This document shows positions 17,201-28,590 of a DNA stretch of 64,000 nt, piece after piece. The position numbers were made by a program, and so were the translations under genes. The DNA comes from Serinibacter arcticus (lineage in GTDB: Bacteria > Actinomycetota > Actinomycetes > Actinomycetales > Beutenbergiaceae), in assembly GCF_004786095.1 (NCBI RefSeq), contig NZ_RHPJ01000003.1, positions 372,001-436,000 on the forward strand. Direction: 5' to 3'. The notes below the pieces were generated by a model, which had not been told where the DNA came from, ran no database searches, and worked only from the letters and a program-made list of their open reading frames with translations. Position 1 is the first letter of the stretch, and every line of letters begins with the position of its first letter.

Positions 17201-18795
17201 CCGATCTGGAGCGAGCGACGTCGGGGTCGGGGCAGGACGCCGGTGGGGTGGCGGAGCGGGACGTGCCGGGGGACGGCTCCGGCCTGTCGAGGAAGGGGCT
17301 CGGCGCGGGCACGGTCGGCCTGGTCGGCGCCGTCGTCATCGGGATCTCGTGCGTCGCTCCCGCCTACACCTTCACCGCGGCGATCGGGCCGACGGCGTCG
17401 GCGGTCGGCACGCAGGTGCCCGCCATCATCCTGGTCGGGTTCATCCCGATGCTGCTGGTGGCGTTCGGCTACCGCGAGCTCAACTCGGCGATGCCGGACT
17501 CCGGCACGTCCTTCACCTGGGCGACGCGCGCGTTCGGGCCGTACGTCGGCTGGATGGCGGGCTGGGGCCTGGTGGCCGCCACGATCCTGGTCCTGTCGAA
17601 CCTCGCGGGCATCGCCGTCGACTTCCTCTACCTCCTGATCGCGCAGATCACGCGCAACGACGGCATCGCCGACCTCGCCGCCAACCCGGTGATCAACGTC
17701 GTGACGTGCCTGACCTTCATGGCCGGCGCGACCTGGATCTCCTACCGGGACATGCAGACGACGCAGAAGCTGCAGTACGTGCTGGTCGGCTTCCAGCTCC
17801 TGGTGCTGGCCGTGTTCACGGTCGCCGCGTTCGTCGGCGTGGCGAACGGGACCGCCTACGACCCGACGCCGATCTCGGCGTCGTGGTTCAACCCGCTGGA
17901 GATCCCCGAGTTCGGCATGGTCGCCGCCGGGCTGTCGCTGTCGATCTTCATCTTCTGGGGCTGGGACGTCACCCTGACGATGAACGAGGAGACCAAGGGG
18001 TCGGCCTCGACGCCGGGGCGCGCGGCGACGCTGACCGTGCTGATCATCGTGGTCGTGTACGTGATGCTCGCCGTCGCGCTGATCTCGTTCGCCGGGGTCG
18101 GGACGGGGGAGTACGGCCTGGGCAACGCCGGCATCCAGGACAACGTGTTCTTCCACCTCTCGGCCCTCGTGATGGGTCCGCTCGCGTGGCTGGTCTCGCT
18201 CGCCGTGCTGTCGAGCTCGGCGGCCTCGCTCCAGTCGACGTTCGTCTCCCCGGCGCGCACGCTGCTGGCGATGGGGCACTACGGGGCGCTGCAGCCCCGG
18301 TTCGCGACCGTCCACCCGCGGTTCTTCACGCCCGGCTACGCGACGATCGTCTCCGCCGTCGTCGCCTCCGCCTTCTACGCCGTGATGCGGTTCGTGAGCG
18401 AGAACGTGCTGTGGGACACGATCACCGCGCTGGGCATGATGATCTGCTTCTACTACGGACTCACCGCGTTCGCGACGGTCTGGTACTTCCGGACGCAGTG
18501 GTTCGCCTCGGGGCGCAACACCTTCTTCCAGCTCGTCTTCCCGCTCGTCGGCGGCGTCGTCCTGACGATCCTGTTCGTCACGACGCTGCGCGACTCGATC
18601 GATCCAGACTTCGGCTCGGGGTCGCAGATCGGGGGCGTCGGCCTGGTGTTCGTGCTGGGTGTCACGGTGCTGCTGCTCGGGGTCGTGGTGATGGTCGTGC
18701 AGCGCGTGCGTCGGCCGGGGTTCTTCCTCGGCGAGACGCTGCGCCGCGGCGTCTCCGACGGCGCGGTCGACGAGGCGGCGAACCTGCCCGACTAG
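17197..18795 (+). CDS. APC-family amino acid/polyamine permease
   Basis: 532 residues with about 12 hydrophobic segments starting near residue 38 (GLVGAVVIGISCVAPAYTFT). Conserved APC features include the GISC/PAYT unwound helix 1, ELNSAMPDSGTSFTWATRAFGP in helix 2-3 and FIFWGWDVTLTMNEET in helix 6. Last gene of the gabT-led operon, likely importing putrescine or GABA. GTG start overlaps the Usp stop by four bases. The exact substrate cannot be read from sequence. Confidence 0.9.
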   Translation: MTDLERATSGSGQDAGGVAERDVPGDGSGLSRKGLGAGTVGLVGAVVIGISCVAPAYTFTAAIGPTASAVGTQVPAIILVGFIPMLLVAFGYRELNSAMPDSGTSFTWATRAFGPYVGWMAGWGLVAATILVLSNLAGIAVDFLYLLIAQITRNDGIADLAANPVINVVTCLTFMAGATWISYRDMQTTQKLQYVLVGFQLLVLAVFTVAAFVGVANGTAYDPTPISASWFNPLEIPEFGMVAAGLSLSIFIFWGWDVTLTMNEETKGSASTPGRAATLTVLIIVVVYVMLAVALISFAGVGTGEYGLGNAGIQDNVFFHLSALVMGPLAWLVSLAVLSSSAASLQSTFVSPARTLLAMGHYGALQPRFATVHPRFFTPGYATIVSAVVASAFYAVMRFVSENVLWDTITALGMMICFYYGLTAFATVWYFRTQWFASGRNTFFQLVFPLVGGVVLTILFVTTLRDSIDPDFGSGSQIGGVGLVFVLGVTVLLLGVVVMVVQRVRRPGFFLGETLRRGVSDGAVDEAANLPD

Positions 18796-18804
18796 GCTCG
18801 GAGG

Positions 18805-19434
18805 ATGCCTGGGAAGACTCCGCTCGTGCTGGTCACGGGCTTCGAACCCTTCGCCGACGCCGCGACGAACCCCTCGTGGGACGCGGCCGTCCTGCTCGCC
18901 CGGGACTGGGACGAGGAGGTCGAGGGGGCGAGGCTCGTGGTCGCCCGGCTGCCGGTCGTGTTCGCGGCCGTGCGCGAGCGGCTGGCGGCGCTGGTCGCCG
19001 AGCACGCCCCCGACGTCGTGGTCGCGACCGGGTTGGCCGGGGGTTCCTCGGCCGTGCGGATCGAGCGCGTCGCGCTGAACCTGGCCGACGCCCGCATCCC
19101 CGACAACGACGGCGGCCAGCCCGTGGACGAGGAGGTCTCGCCGGGGGCGCCGCTCGCACGGCAGGCGACGCTGCCCGTCAAGGCGGCGCTGTCCGCGTGC
19201 CGCGCCGCGGGCCTGGCGGTCGAGGTGTCGCTGTCCGCGGGCACCTACGTCTGCAACGCGACGTTCGTGCACGCGCTCGAGGTCGCGCCCGACGCACGCG
19301 TGGGGTTCGTGCACGTGCCCGCCGCGACCGACATGGCGCTGGAGGAGACGGTGCGGGCGGTGCGGGAGATCGTCCGCGCGACGCTCGGGCACGCCGGTCC
19401 CGACCTGCACGTGGTGGGCGGGACGCTCTCGTGA
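18805..19434 (+). CDS. pcp: Pyroglutamyl-peptidase I
   Basis: 209 residues, peptidase family C15. TGFEPFADAATNPSW is the substrate loop, and the catalytic triad can be placed at Glu87 (RIERVALN), Cys150 (SAGTYVCNATF) and His170 (GFVHVP). It removes N-terminal pyroglutamate in the cytoplasm. The start has both a TAGGCT hexamer six bases upstream (leaderless arrangement, 18793-18798) and an adjacent GGAGG, so it may be translated from its own promoter as well as by read-through from the permease. Confidence 0.95.
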   Translation: MPGKTPLVLVTGFEPFADAATNPSWDAAVLLARDWDEEVEGARLVVARLPVVFAAVRERLAALVAEHAPDVVVATGLAGGSSAVRIERVALNLADARIPDNDGGQPVDEEVSPGAPLARQATLPVKAALSACRAAGLAVEVSLSAGTYVCNATFVHALEVAPDARVGFVHVPAATDMALEETVRAVREIVRATLGHAGPDLHVVGGTLS

Positions 19435-20066
19435 CCGGTCGTGGGACGGGTGCGGGGCCGGTGCTCGTCGGGCTCACCGGGGGCATCGCGTCCGGCAAGT
19501 CGACGCTCGCGCGGATGCTCGCCGAGCTCGGGGCGCAGGTCGTCGACGCCGACGCGCTCGCCCGCGAGGTGCTGGAGCCGGGGACGCCGGGGCTGGCCGC
19601 CGTCGTCGACCGCTTCGGTACGGGGGTGCTCGACGCCGCCGGCTCGCTCGACCGCGCGGCGCTGGCGGGGGTCGTGTTCTCCGACGAGGCCGCGCGGCGC
19701 GATCTCGAGGGGATCGTGCACCCGGCGGTCGGGGCGAGGTTCGCGGCGGTGGTCGCTGCGGCGGCGACGGGGACGGTGCTCGTGCACGACGTCCCGCTGC
19801 TCGTGGAGAACGGGCTCGCGCCGCGCTACGACCTCGTCGTCGTCGCCGACGCGCCCGCGGACGTCCGGCTGGAGCGCGCCGTCGCGCGGGGTCTGAGCCG
19901 GGAGCAGGCAGCGGCCCGGATCGCGGCGCAGGCGAGCGACGCCGACCGCCGCGCCGTCGCGGACGTGCTGGTGGACACGGACGTCGACGTCGTCACGACG
20001 CGCGACGCCGTCGCCGAGCTCTGGCGCACGCACGTGCTGCCGCTGGTGGCCGACCGCGGCCGCTGA
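19431..20066 (+). CDS. coaE: Dephospho-CoA kinase
   Basis: 211 residues. P-loop GGIASGKST (17-25), VVDADALAREVLEPG, HPAVGARF, VHDVPLLVENG and a C-terminal nucleotide-binding region are the CoaE pattern. It phosphorylates dephospho-CoA, the last step of coenzyme A synthesis. GTG start overlaps the pcp stop (GTGA). In many actinobacteria coaE lies between rpsA and uvrB; here a catabolic block separates rpsA from coaE. Confidence 0.97.
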   Translation: MTGRGTGAGPVLVGLTGGIASGKSTLARMLAELGAQVVDADALAREVLEPGTPGLAAVVDRFGTGVLDAAGSLDRAALAGVVFSDEAARRDLEGIVHPAVGARFAAVVAAAATGTVLVHDVPLLVENGLAPRYDLVVVADAPADVRLERAVARGLSREQAAARIAAQASDADRRAVADVLVDTDVDVVTTRDAVAELWRTHVLPLVADRGR

Positions 20067-20070
20067 CGCC

Positions 20071-20116
20071 GATCGGGACCGGCCGGAGGCGTGGAAGCCT
20101 CCGACCGGTCCCGATC
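20071..20116. terminator. Bidirectional terminator between coaE and the OsmC gene
   Basis: Arms 20071-20090 and 20097-20116 pair over 20 bp with one mismatch (GATCGGGACCGG type), loop GTGGAA. It begins four bases after the coaE stop and ends 31 bases from the convergent osmC-like stop. Confidence 0.85.
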
Positions 20117-20147
20117 CGTGCGACGTTGCAGCGTGCGGACCCGAGGG

Positions 20148-20582
20148 TCAGGCCTTGAGCGTCGCCTCGAGCGTGATCGGCACGGACGCGAGCGCGGCGC
20201 TCACGGGGCACCCGGTCTTGGCGGCCTCGGCGACGGCGAGGAAGTCGTCCTCCGAGATGCCCGGCACGGTCGCCTCGACCGTGAGGGTGATGCCGGTGAT
20301 GCCCTCGCCCGCGACGAACGCGACGCTGGCGGAGGTCTCGACGCGCGTGGGCGGCGTGCCCTTGCCGGCGAGCTCGTGCGAGAGGGCCATGGAGTAGCAC
20401 GACGCGTGCGCGGCCGCGATGAGCTCCTCGGGCGTGGTCTGACCACCCTCGCCCTCGGCGCGGGAGCGCCAGCTGATGTCGACGGCGGGGAACGCGCCGC
20501 TGGCGACCGTGGTGCGGCCCGATCCGGAGGCGAGGTCGCCCTCCCAGACGGTGCTGGCGGCGCTGTTGACGGTCCTGGGCAT
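20148..20582 (-). CDS. OsmC-type peroxiredoxin
   Basis: 144 residues. The two redox cysteines stand at Cys62 (AHASCYSMALSHEL) and Cys125 (AKTGCPVSAAL), and TTPEELIAAAHA is the OsmC signature. Members reduce organic hydroperoxides using Cys thiols. The length and the EGGQTTPEE pattern fit the OsmC branch better than Ohr. ATG start with GGAGACATC upstream. Monocistronic, convergent with coaE and divergent from uvrB. Confidence 0.93.
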   Translation of the reverse strand: MPRTVNSAASTVWEGDLASGSGRTTVASGAFPAVDISWRSRAEGEGGQTTPEELIAAAHASCYSMALSHELAGKGTPPTRVETSASVAFVAGEGITGITLTVEATVPGISEDDFLAVAEAAKTGCPVSAALASVPITLEATLKA

Positions 20583-20668
20583 GATGTCTCCTTGCGTCAG
20601 ACCGGGGCGGACCCCCGGACTCGTGATCCATCCTGCCCCCGCCAGCCGTCGATGTCAGTGGTCCGACG

Positions 20669-20674
20669 TACCGT
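20669..20674 (+). promoter_or_regulatory. uvrB -10 hexamer TACCGT, leaderless arrangement
   Basis: TACCGT is followed by exactly six bases and the uvrB ATG, with no ribosome site between. Transcription would start at or next to the A of ATG. No LexA-box match is visible here, unlike uvrA. Confidence 0.55.
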
Positions 20675-20680
20675 TGAGCC

Positions 20681-22777
20681 ATGCGTCCCGTCACCGATCT
20701 GCAGCGCACCGTCGCCCCGTTCGAGGTGGTCTCCGAGTTCAGTCCCTCGGGCGACCAGCCGCAGGCGATCAGCGAGCTGACCTCGCGCCTCCAGGGCGGC
20801 GAGAAGGACATCGTGCTGCTCGGTGCCACGGGTACGGGCAAGTCGGCGACGACGGCGTGGCTCATCGAGCAGGTGCAGCGGCCGACGCTCGTGATGGCAC
20901 CGAACAAGACGCTCGCGGCGCAGCTCGCGACCGAGTTCCGGGAGCTGCTCCCCAACAACGCGGTGGAGTACTTCGTCTCCTACTACGACTACTACCAGCC
21001 CGAGGCCTACGTGCCGTCCTCGGACACCTACATCGAGAAGGACTCGTCGATCAACGACGAGGTGGAGCGGCTGCGCCACTCGGCGACCAACTCGCTGCTG
21101 ACGCGGCGCGACGTCGTGGTCGTCGCGTCCGTCTCCTGCATCTACGGTCTCGGCACCCCGCAGGAGTACGTCGAGCGGATGGTCCAGCTCCGCGTGGGCG
21201 ACGTCGTTGAGCGCGACGCCCTGCTGCGCCAGTTCGTGGTCATGCAGTACACGCGCAACGACATGGCGTTCAACCGGGGCACGTTCCGCGTCCGCGGCGA
21301 CACGGTCGAGATCATCCCGGTCTACGAGGAGCTCGCGATCCGCATCGAGTTCTTCGGCGACGAGATCGAGTCGATCGCGACGCTGCACCCCCTGACCGGG
21401 GACGTGGTGCGGCAGGAGACCGAGACGCACATCTTCCCGGCGACGCACTACGTGGCGGGCCCGGAGCGGATGTCGCGCGCCGTCGTGACGATCGAGTCCG
21501 AGCTCGAGCAGCGGCTCGCGGAGCTCGAGCAGTCCGGCCGGCTGCTGGAGGCGCAGCGGCTGCGCATGCGCACCACCTACGACCTCGAGATGATGCGCCA
21601 GATCGGCACGTGCTCGGGCATCGAGAACTACTCCCGACACATCGACGGTCGCGAGAGCGGCACGCCGCCGCACACGCTGCTGGACTACTTCCCCGAGGAC
21701 TTCCTGCTGGTCATCGACGAGTCGCACCAGACGGTTCCGCAGATCGGTGCGATGTTCGAGGGCGACGCGTCGCGCAAGCGCACGCTCGTCGAGCACGGGT
21801 TCCGGCTGCCGAGCGCGATGGACAACCGTCCGCTGCGGTGGGAGGAGTTCCTCGAGCGCACCGGTCAGACGGTGTTCCTGTCGGCGACGCCGGGAGCCTA
21901 CGAGCTCGGGCAGTCCGACGGGTTCGTGGAGCAGGTCATCCGCCCCACGGGTCTCGTGGACCCGCAGGTCGTGATCAAGCCCACCAAGGGGCAGATCGAC
22001 GACCTGCTGGGCGAGATCCGCGAGCGGGCCGAGCGCGACGAGCGCGTCCTGGTGACCACGCTGACCAAGAAGATGTCCGAGGACCTCACCGACTACCTCC
22101 TCGAGCGCGGCATCAAGGTCGCCTACCTGCACTCCGAGGTGGACACGCTGCGCCGGATCGAGCTGCTGCGCGAGCTGCGCATGGGCGTCTACGACGTCCT
22201 GGTCGGCATCAACCTGCTGCGCGAGGGTCTCGACCTGCCGGAGGTGTCCCTGGTCGCCATCCTCGACGCCGACAAGGAGGGCTTCCTGCGCTCGGGGACG
22301 TCGCTGATCCAGACCATCGGCCGCGCGGCGCGCAACGTCTCGGGTCAGGTCCACATGTACGCCGACAAGATCACGCCGTCGATGGCGCTGGCGATCGACG
22401 AGACCACGCGCCGGCGGGAGAAGCAGGTCGCCTACAACCTCGCCAACGGCATCGACCCGACGCCGCTGCGCAAGAAGATCGTCGACATCACCGACCAGCT
22501 CGCACGCGAGGACGTCGACACGAAGGAGCTGCTCGCCGGCGGCTACCGCCAGACGGGCAAGGGCAGGTCCGGGGGCCAGGCCGCCAAGGGTGGTTCGTCG
22601 GCGCGCGAACGGCTCGCCGGTGCTGCGGCGTCCGACCTCGCCCAGCTCATCCAGGAGCTGTCCGACCAGATGCACGCCGCGGCGGCCGAGCTGCAGTTCG
22701 AGGTCGCCGCGCGGCTGCGCGACGAGATCTCCGACCTCAAGAAGGAGCTGCGCCAGATGATGGCGGCCTCGGCCTGA
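20681..22777 (+). CDS. uvrB: Excinuclease ABC subunit B
   Basis: 698 residues. Walker [11 protein letters not shown] (48-57), beta-hairpin [16 protein letters not shown]-like DESH, helicase motif [17 protein letters not shown] motif VI, and a C-terminal UVR domain (about 655-690) that contacts UvrC. UvrB verifies DNA damage delivered by UvrA and positions UvrC. The length is normal. The family begins with RPVTDLQ-like residues at this ATG, supporting the start. Confidence 0.98.
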   Translation: MRPVTDLQRTVAPFEVVSEFSPSGDQPQAISELTSRLQGGEKDIVLLGATGTGKSATTAWLIEQVQRPTLVMAPNKTLAAQLATEFRELLPNNAVEYFVSYYDYYQPEAYVPSSDTYIEKDSSINDEVERLRHSATNSLLTRRDVVVVASVSCIYGLGTPQEYVERMVQLRVGDVVERDALLRQFVVMQYTRNDMAFNRGTFRVRGDTVEIIPVYEELAIRIEFFGDEIESIATLHPLTGDVVRQETETHIFPATHYVAGPERMSRAVVTIESELEQRLAELEQSGRLLEAQRLRMRTTYDLEMMRQIGTCSGIENYSRHIDGRESGTPPHTLLDYFPEDFLLVIDESHQTVPQIGAMFEGDASRKRTLVEHGFRLPSAMDNRPLRWEEFLERTGQTVFLSATPGAYELGQSDGFVEQVIRPTGLVDPQVVIKPTKGQIDDLLGEIRERAERDERVLVTTLTKKMSEDLTDYLLERGIKVAYLHSEVDTLRRIELLRELRMGVYDVLVGINLLREGLDLPEVSLVAILDADKEGFLRSGTSLIQTIGRAARNVSGQVHMYADKITPSMALAIDETTRRREKQVAYNLANGIDPTPLRKKIVDITDQLAREDVDTKELLAGGYRQTGKGRSGGQAAKGGSSARERLAGAAASDLAQLIQELSDQMHAAAAELQFEVAARLRDEISDLKKELRQMMAASA

Positions 22778-22880
22778 GGACGGGGCTTTCGGGCGGTCGG
22801 ACGCGGTCGGGGGCGGTCGAGCGTCGCGGTGACGTGACGTTCGTCAACTGATTGCCTCGTCAACGAACGGGTCCGGCTCT

Positions 22881-22886
22881 GATAAT
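22881..22886 (+). promoter_or_regulatory. Candidate -10 (GATAAT) of the terC riboswitch transcript
   Basis: GATAAT at 22881-22886 is the best -10 in the 256-base gap after uvrB. It would start transcription about 5-10 bases before the riboswitch P1 stem. A clear -35 is not seen. The rest of the gap is filled by the riboswitch; no gene is visible. Confidence 0.5.
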
Positions 22887-22896
22887 CTCGCTCCAA

Positions 22897-23028
22897 CGAA
22901 GGGGAGTACTCCTCACGACAGCTGGATCGTCATCACGGCACCCAACGGCGGGTTCCCGGTCCAGCTGGGCGCGGCACGTCGTCGCGCCGGAGAAGACCTT
23001 CGGTTCCCCTGTCGACGAACCGAAAGGT
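22897..23028 (+). ncRNA. yybP-ykoY (Mn2+) riboswitch with anti-ribosome-site hairpin
   Basis: The conserved GGGGAGTA loop (22901-22908) follows the 5' P1 strand CGAAGG (22897-22902), which pairs with CCTTCG (22997-23002) just after the conserved GAGAAGACC block. Inside are stems AGCTGGA/TCCAGCT (22920-22926 with 22960-22966) and GGCGCG/CGCGCC (22968-22973 with 22983-22988). Downstream, ACCTTCGGTTC (22996-23006) can instead pair with GAACCGAAAGGT (23017-23028), which contains the ribosome site. P1 and this hairpin compete for the same bases, so metal-bound P1 would free translation. yybP-ykoY RNAs are known Mn2+ sensors upstream of terC/mntP-type genes. Confidence 0.85.
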
Positions 23029-23033
23029 TACTC

Positions 23034-24167
23034 ATGGATGTCTCACCCCTGATCTGGGCCGTCACGGTCGCGGGGATCGTCGCGATGCTCGCGGTCGATC
23101 TCTTCGGCCACGTGCGTAAGCCGCACGCCCCCACGCTGCGCGAGGCGGCGCTGTGGTCGGCGGCCTACGTCGCAATCGCCCTGCTGTTCGGCCTCTTCGT
23201 CCTGTGGATGTGGGGCGGGGGCTTCGCGGCCGAGTACTACGCCGGCTACATCACCGAGAAGAGCCTCTCGGTCGACAACCTGTTCGTGTTCGTGCTGATC
23301 ATGGGCGCGTTCGCCGTGCCCCGGGAGTACCAGCAGAAGGTGCTGTTCGTCGGCATCATCCTGGCGCTCGTCCTGCGGACGCTGTTCATCTTCATCGGCG
23401 CCGAGATCGTCAACAACTTCGCCTGGGTGTTCTACATCTTCGGCGCGTTCCTCATCTACACGGCGATCCTCCAGCTGCGTCACAAGGAGGCCGACGAGCA
23501 GCAGAAGGAGACCGGTCTCGTCCGCCTCGTGCGCCGGTTCTTCCCCGTCACCGACGGCTTCAAGGGCGACAAGGTCTTCCACCGTGACAACGGCAAGCTC
23601 TTCATCACGCCGATGCTGCTGGTCATGGTCGCGATCGGGAGCGCGGACATCCTCTTCGCCGTCGACTCGATCCCCGCGATCTTCGGTCTCACGCAGGAGG
23701 TCTTCCTGATCTTCGCCGCGAACGCGTTCTCCCTCCTCGGCCTGCGTCAGCTGTTCTTCCTCATCGACGGTCTGCTCGACAAGCTGGTCTACCTCAACTA
23801 CGGCCTGGCCGCGATCCTCGCCTTCATCGGCGTCAAGCTCGTCATCCACGCCATGCACACCAACGAGGTGCCGTTCATCAACGGCGGCGAGGAGATCCAC
23901 CTGATCCCCGAGGTCTCGATCGCGGTCTCGCTGTCGTTCATCGTCGGCGTGCTGATCATCACGACCGTCGCCAGTCTCGCGAAGACCAGGAGCGACGAGC
24001 GCAAGGCCGCCCTGGTGGCTGGGACGAACGTGCCGCGAGTCGGCACAATCGGCGACATCGCCGACGTGCCCGAGTCCCACACCTCCACCCAGGACCGTCC
24101 CATCGACCCGGCGTTCAGCACGTCGGAGACCGATCGTGACGCCTCGTCGGAGGACCGCCGCCAGTGA
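23034..24167 (+). CDS. TerC/Alx-family membrane protein (first of tandem pair)
   Basis: 377 residues, about nine membrane segments. The two acidic motifs of the family are EKSLSVDNLFVFVLIM and LFAVDSIPAIFGLT; Asp residues in them are proposed metal ligands. The Alx/TerC branch exports manganese, in line with the Mn2+ riboswitch in its leader. A hydrophilic, Ser/Thr/Asp-rich tail (about 320-377) ends the protein. The ATG is six bases after GAAAGG, which is embedded in the regulatory hairpin. Its stop overlaps the GTG of the second TerC gene. Confidence 0.93.
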   Translation: MDVSPLIWAVTVAGIVAMLAVDLFGHVRKPHAPTLREAALWSAAYVAIALLFGLFVLWMWGGGFAAEYYAGYITEKSLSVDNLFVFVLIMGAFAVPREYQQKVLFVGIILALVLRTLFIFIGAEIVNNFAWVFYIFGAFLIYTAILQLRHKEADEQQKETGLVRLVRRFFPVTDGFKGDKVFHRDNGKLFITPMLLVMVAIGSADILFAVDSIPAIFGLTQEVFLIFAANAFSLLGLRQLFFLIDGLLDKLVYLNYGLAAILAFIGVKLVIHAMHTNEVPFINGGEEIHLIPEVSIAVSLSFIVGVLIITTVASLAKTRSDERKAALVAGTNVPRVGTIGDIADVPESHTSTQDRPIDPAFSTSETDRDASSEDRRQ

Positions 24168-25207
24168 TCCCGGGGTGGTTCGAGGTCGCGGCCCTCGTCG
24201 TCATGACGGGGATCCTCCTCGCCGACCTCGTCATCATCGGGCGCCGCCCGCACGTGCCCTCGGTCGCCGAGAGCGCGCGCTGGGTGCTCGCCTACATCGG
24301 TCTGGCGCTGGTCTTCGCCGTCGTGCTGCTCGTGGTGGGCGGTTCGGACCCCGCGCTGAAGTTCACGACCGGTTGGCTGCTGGAGTACTCGCTCTCGCTC
24401 GACAACCTCTTCGTGTTCATGCTGATCATGAGCGCGTTCGCGGTGCCCCGGCACCTGCAGCAGCGGACGCTGATGATCGGCATCCTCATCGCCCTCGTCC
24501 TGCGGGGAGGGCTGATCCTCGCCGGGTCCGCGGTCATCGAGCGCTTCACCGCGGTGTTCTACCTGTTCGGCGCGATCCTCCTGGTGACCGCCGTCAGCAT
24601 GGTGCGGGGTGGCGACGAGGACGAGTACGAGGAGAACCGCGTCATCCGGCTGATACGGCGCATCCTCCCGGTCTCCGACGGGTACGACGGCTCACGCCTG
24701 ACGACCCGCTCCTCGACGGGGTCGCGCATGGTGACGCCGATGATGCTGGTGATCCTGTCGCTCGGCACCACCGACCTGCTGTTCGCGTTCGACTCGATCC
24801 CCGCGATCTTCTCGGTGACGACCGACTCGTTCCTCGTGTTCGCGACGAACGTCTTCGCGCTCATGGGGCTGCGGCAGCTGTACTTCCTGCTCGGTGGCCT
24901 CGTCGAGCGGCTGGCCTACCTCAAGTACGGGCTCGCGGTCGTGCTCGCCTTCATCGGCGTGAAGCTGATCCTCGAGGCGTTGCACCTCAACACGCTGCCG
25001 TTCGTCAACGGTGGCGAGAGCGTGGAGTGGGCGCCCGAGCTGCCGACGTGGATCTCGCTGGTCGTGATCGTCGTGGCCCTCGGGGGCGCGGCGCTGGTCT
25101 CTCACCTGTGGCCGCCGCGCGGCAGCCGCGAGGCGGGCGCCGGCGGCGCGGGTGACGACGTCGATGCCACCGACGGCGACCCGCACGCCGGTGGTTCGGT
25201 GCGCTGA
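24164..25207 (+). CDS. TerC/Alx-family membrane protein (second of tandem pair)
   Basis: 347 residues, same topology as the preceding protein, with LEYSLSLDNLFVFMLIM and LFAFDSIPAIFSVT carrying the conserved Asp residues, and a Gly/Asp-rich tail after residue 315. GTG start overlaps the first terC stop (GTGA), so both are translated from the riboswitch-controlled mRNA. The two copies diverge strongly outside the motifs, so the duplication is old. They may work as a heteromeric exporter or handle different metals; neither is shown by sequence. Confidence 0.92.
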   Translation: MIPGWFEVAALVVMTGILLADLVIIGRRPHVPSVAESARWVLAYIGLALVFAVVLLVVGGSDPALKFTTGWLLEYSLSLDNLFVFMLIMSAFAVPRHLQQRTLMIGILIALVLRGGLILAGSAVIERFTAVFYLFGAILLVTAVSMVRGGDEDEYEENRVIRLIRRILPVSDGYDGSRLTTRSSTGSRMVTPMMLVILSLGTTDLLFAFDSIPAIFSVTTDSFLVFATNVFALMGLRQLYFLLGGLVERLAYLKYGLAVVLAFIGVKLILEALHLNTLPFVNGGESVEWAPELPTWISLVVIVVALGGAALVSHLWPPRGSREAGAGGAGDDVDATDGDPHAGGSVR

Positions 25208-25226
25208 CCCCCGGTGCCGACGTGAC

Positions 25227-25263
25227 GAACGCCCCGCTCGACCTCAGGTCGGGCGGGGCGTTC
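25227..25263. terminator. Bidirectional terminator between terC and yciI-like gene
   Basis: Arms 25227-25243 and 25247-25263 pair over 17 bp with one G-T wobble (GAACGCCCCGC type), loop TCA, followed by TTCTCG. It lies 19 bases after the terC stop and 30 bases from the convergent stop. Confidence 0.85.
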
Positions 25264-25293
25264 TCGCGTCCGGCTCGCGCGCCGGGCGTCGGG

Positions 25294-25581
25294 TCAGGCG
25301 TGCGAGGACCATGGGCCGATGACCGGGGACCAGCCGCGCGCCGTCGTCGTGAGGATCAGGCCGGCGGCGCGGAACGGGTCCGCCGCCAGAAGATCGGCGG
25401 CGGCGTCGTCGTCGTCCGCGACGACCACCAGCAGCGCTCCGGACCCGTCGGCCAGCGGTCCGGAGGCGAGGAGGTCGCCCGCCTCCAGCAGCCCCCGCAG
25501 GAACTCGCGGTGGGCGGGACGGACGGCGTCGCGCTCCTGCGCGCGGTCGTCGTAGGTGTACTCGACGGCGAACACGGACAC
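25294..25581 (-). CDS. YciI-family protein
   Basis: 95 residues matching the small YCII alpha/beta barrel fold: N-terminal FAVEYTYDD, then RPAHREFLRGLLEAGDLLASGPLADGSG, where the His/Asp pair lies, and DPFRAAGLI near the end. Members are ferredoxin-like proteins, some with dehydrochlorinase-like activity, most of unknown role. GTG start with AGGAG eight bases upstream; an overlapping ATG is out of frame. Stands alone, convergent with terC and divergent from uvrA. Confidence 0.85.
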   Translation of the reverse strand: MSVFAVEYTYDDRAQERDAVRPAHREFLRGLLEAGDLLASGPLADGSGALLVVVADDDDAAADLLAADPFRAAGLILTTTARGWSPVIGPWSSHA

Positions 25582-25670
25582 GGTGCATCTCCTGACGTGG
25601 GTGGAGCCTCAGCCTAGGGCGGCGGACGCGCACCACCCTGCTCCACGCGGCCAGCGGCGTTACGCCGAGG

Positions 25671-25686
25671 TCGAACAGGTGTGCTA
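25671..25686 (+). promoter_or_regulatory. LexA (SOS) box-like site over the uvrA promoter
   Basis: TCGAACAGGTGTGCTA matches 10 of 12 informative positions of the actinobacterial SOS box TCGAAC-N4-GTTCGA (perfect left half, 4/6 right half). It covers the place of the -35 element, 18 bases before the -10 TACGCT. LexA control of uvrA is well known in bacteria; binding here is inferred. Confidence 0.6.
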
Positions 25687-25704
25687 CCTGTCGGTGGGGG
25701 CGAG

Positions 25705-25710
25705 TACGCT
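25705..25710 (+). promoter_or_regulatory. uvrA -10 hexamer TACGCT, leaderless arrangement
   Basis: TACGCT, six bases, then the GTG at 25717; no ribosome site is present. This fits a transcript starting at the initiation codon and supports 25717 as the start rather than the in-frame GTG at 25681. Confidence 0.55.
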
Positions 25711-25716
25711 CGCTGG

Positions 25717-28578
<2,862 letters not shown>

Positions 28579-28590
28579 CCGGGCCGCGCC

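Noticed and set aside
16471-19410. A 979-codon minus-strand open frame antisense to the Usp, permease and pcp genes
   Set aside because: Arg/Asp/His-rich low-complexity product without motifs; the plus strand holds three genes with clear motifs.
25681-25716. Upstream in-frame GTG as the uvrA start
   Set aside because: It lies within the LexA-box-like promoter; the family N-terminus and the leaderless -10 spacing support 25717.
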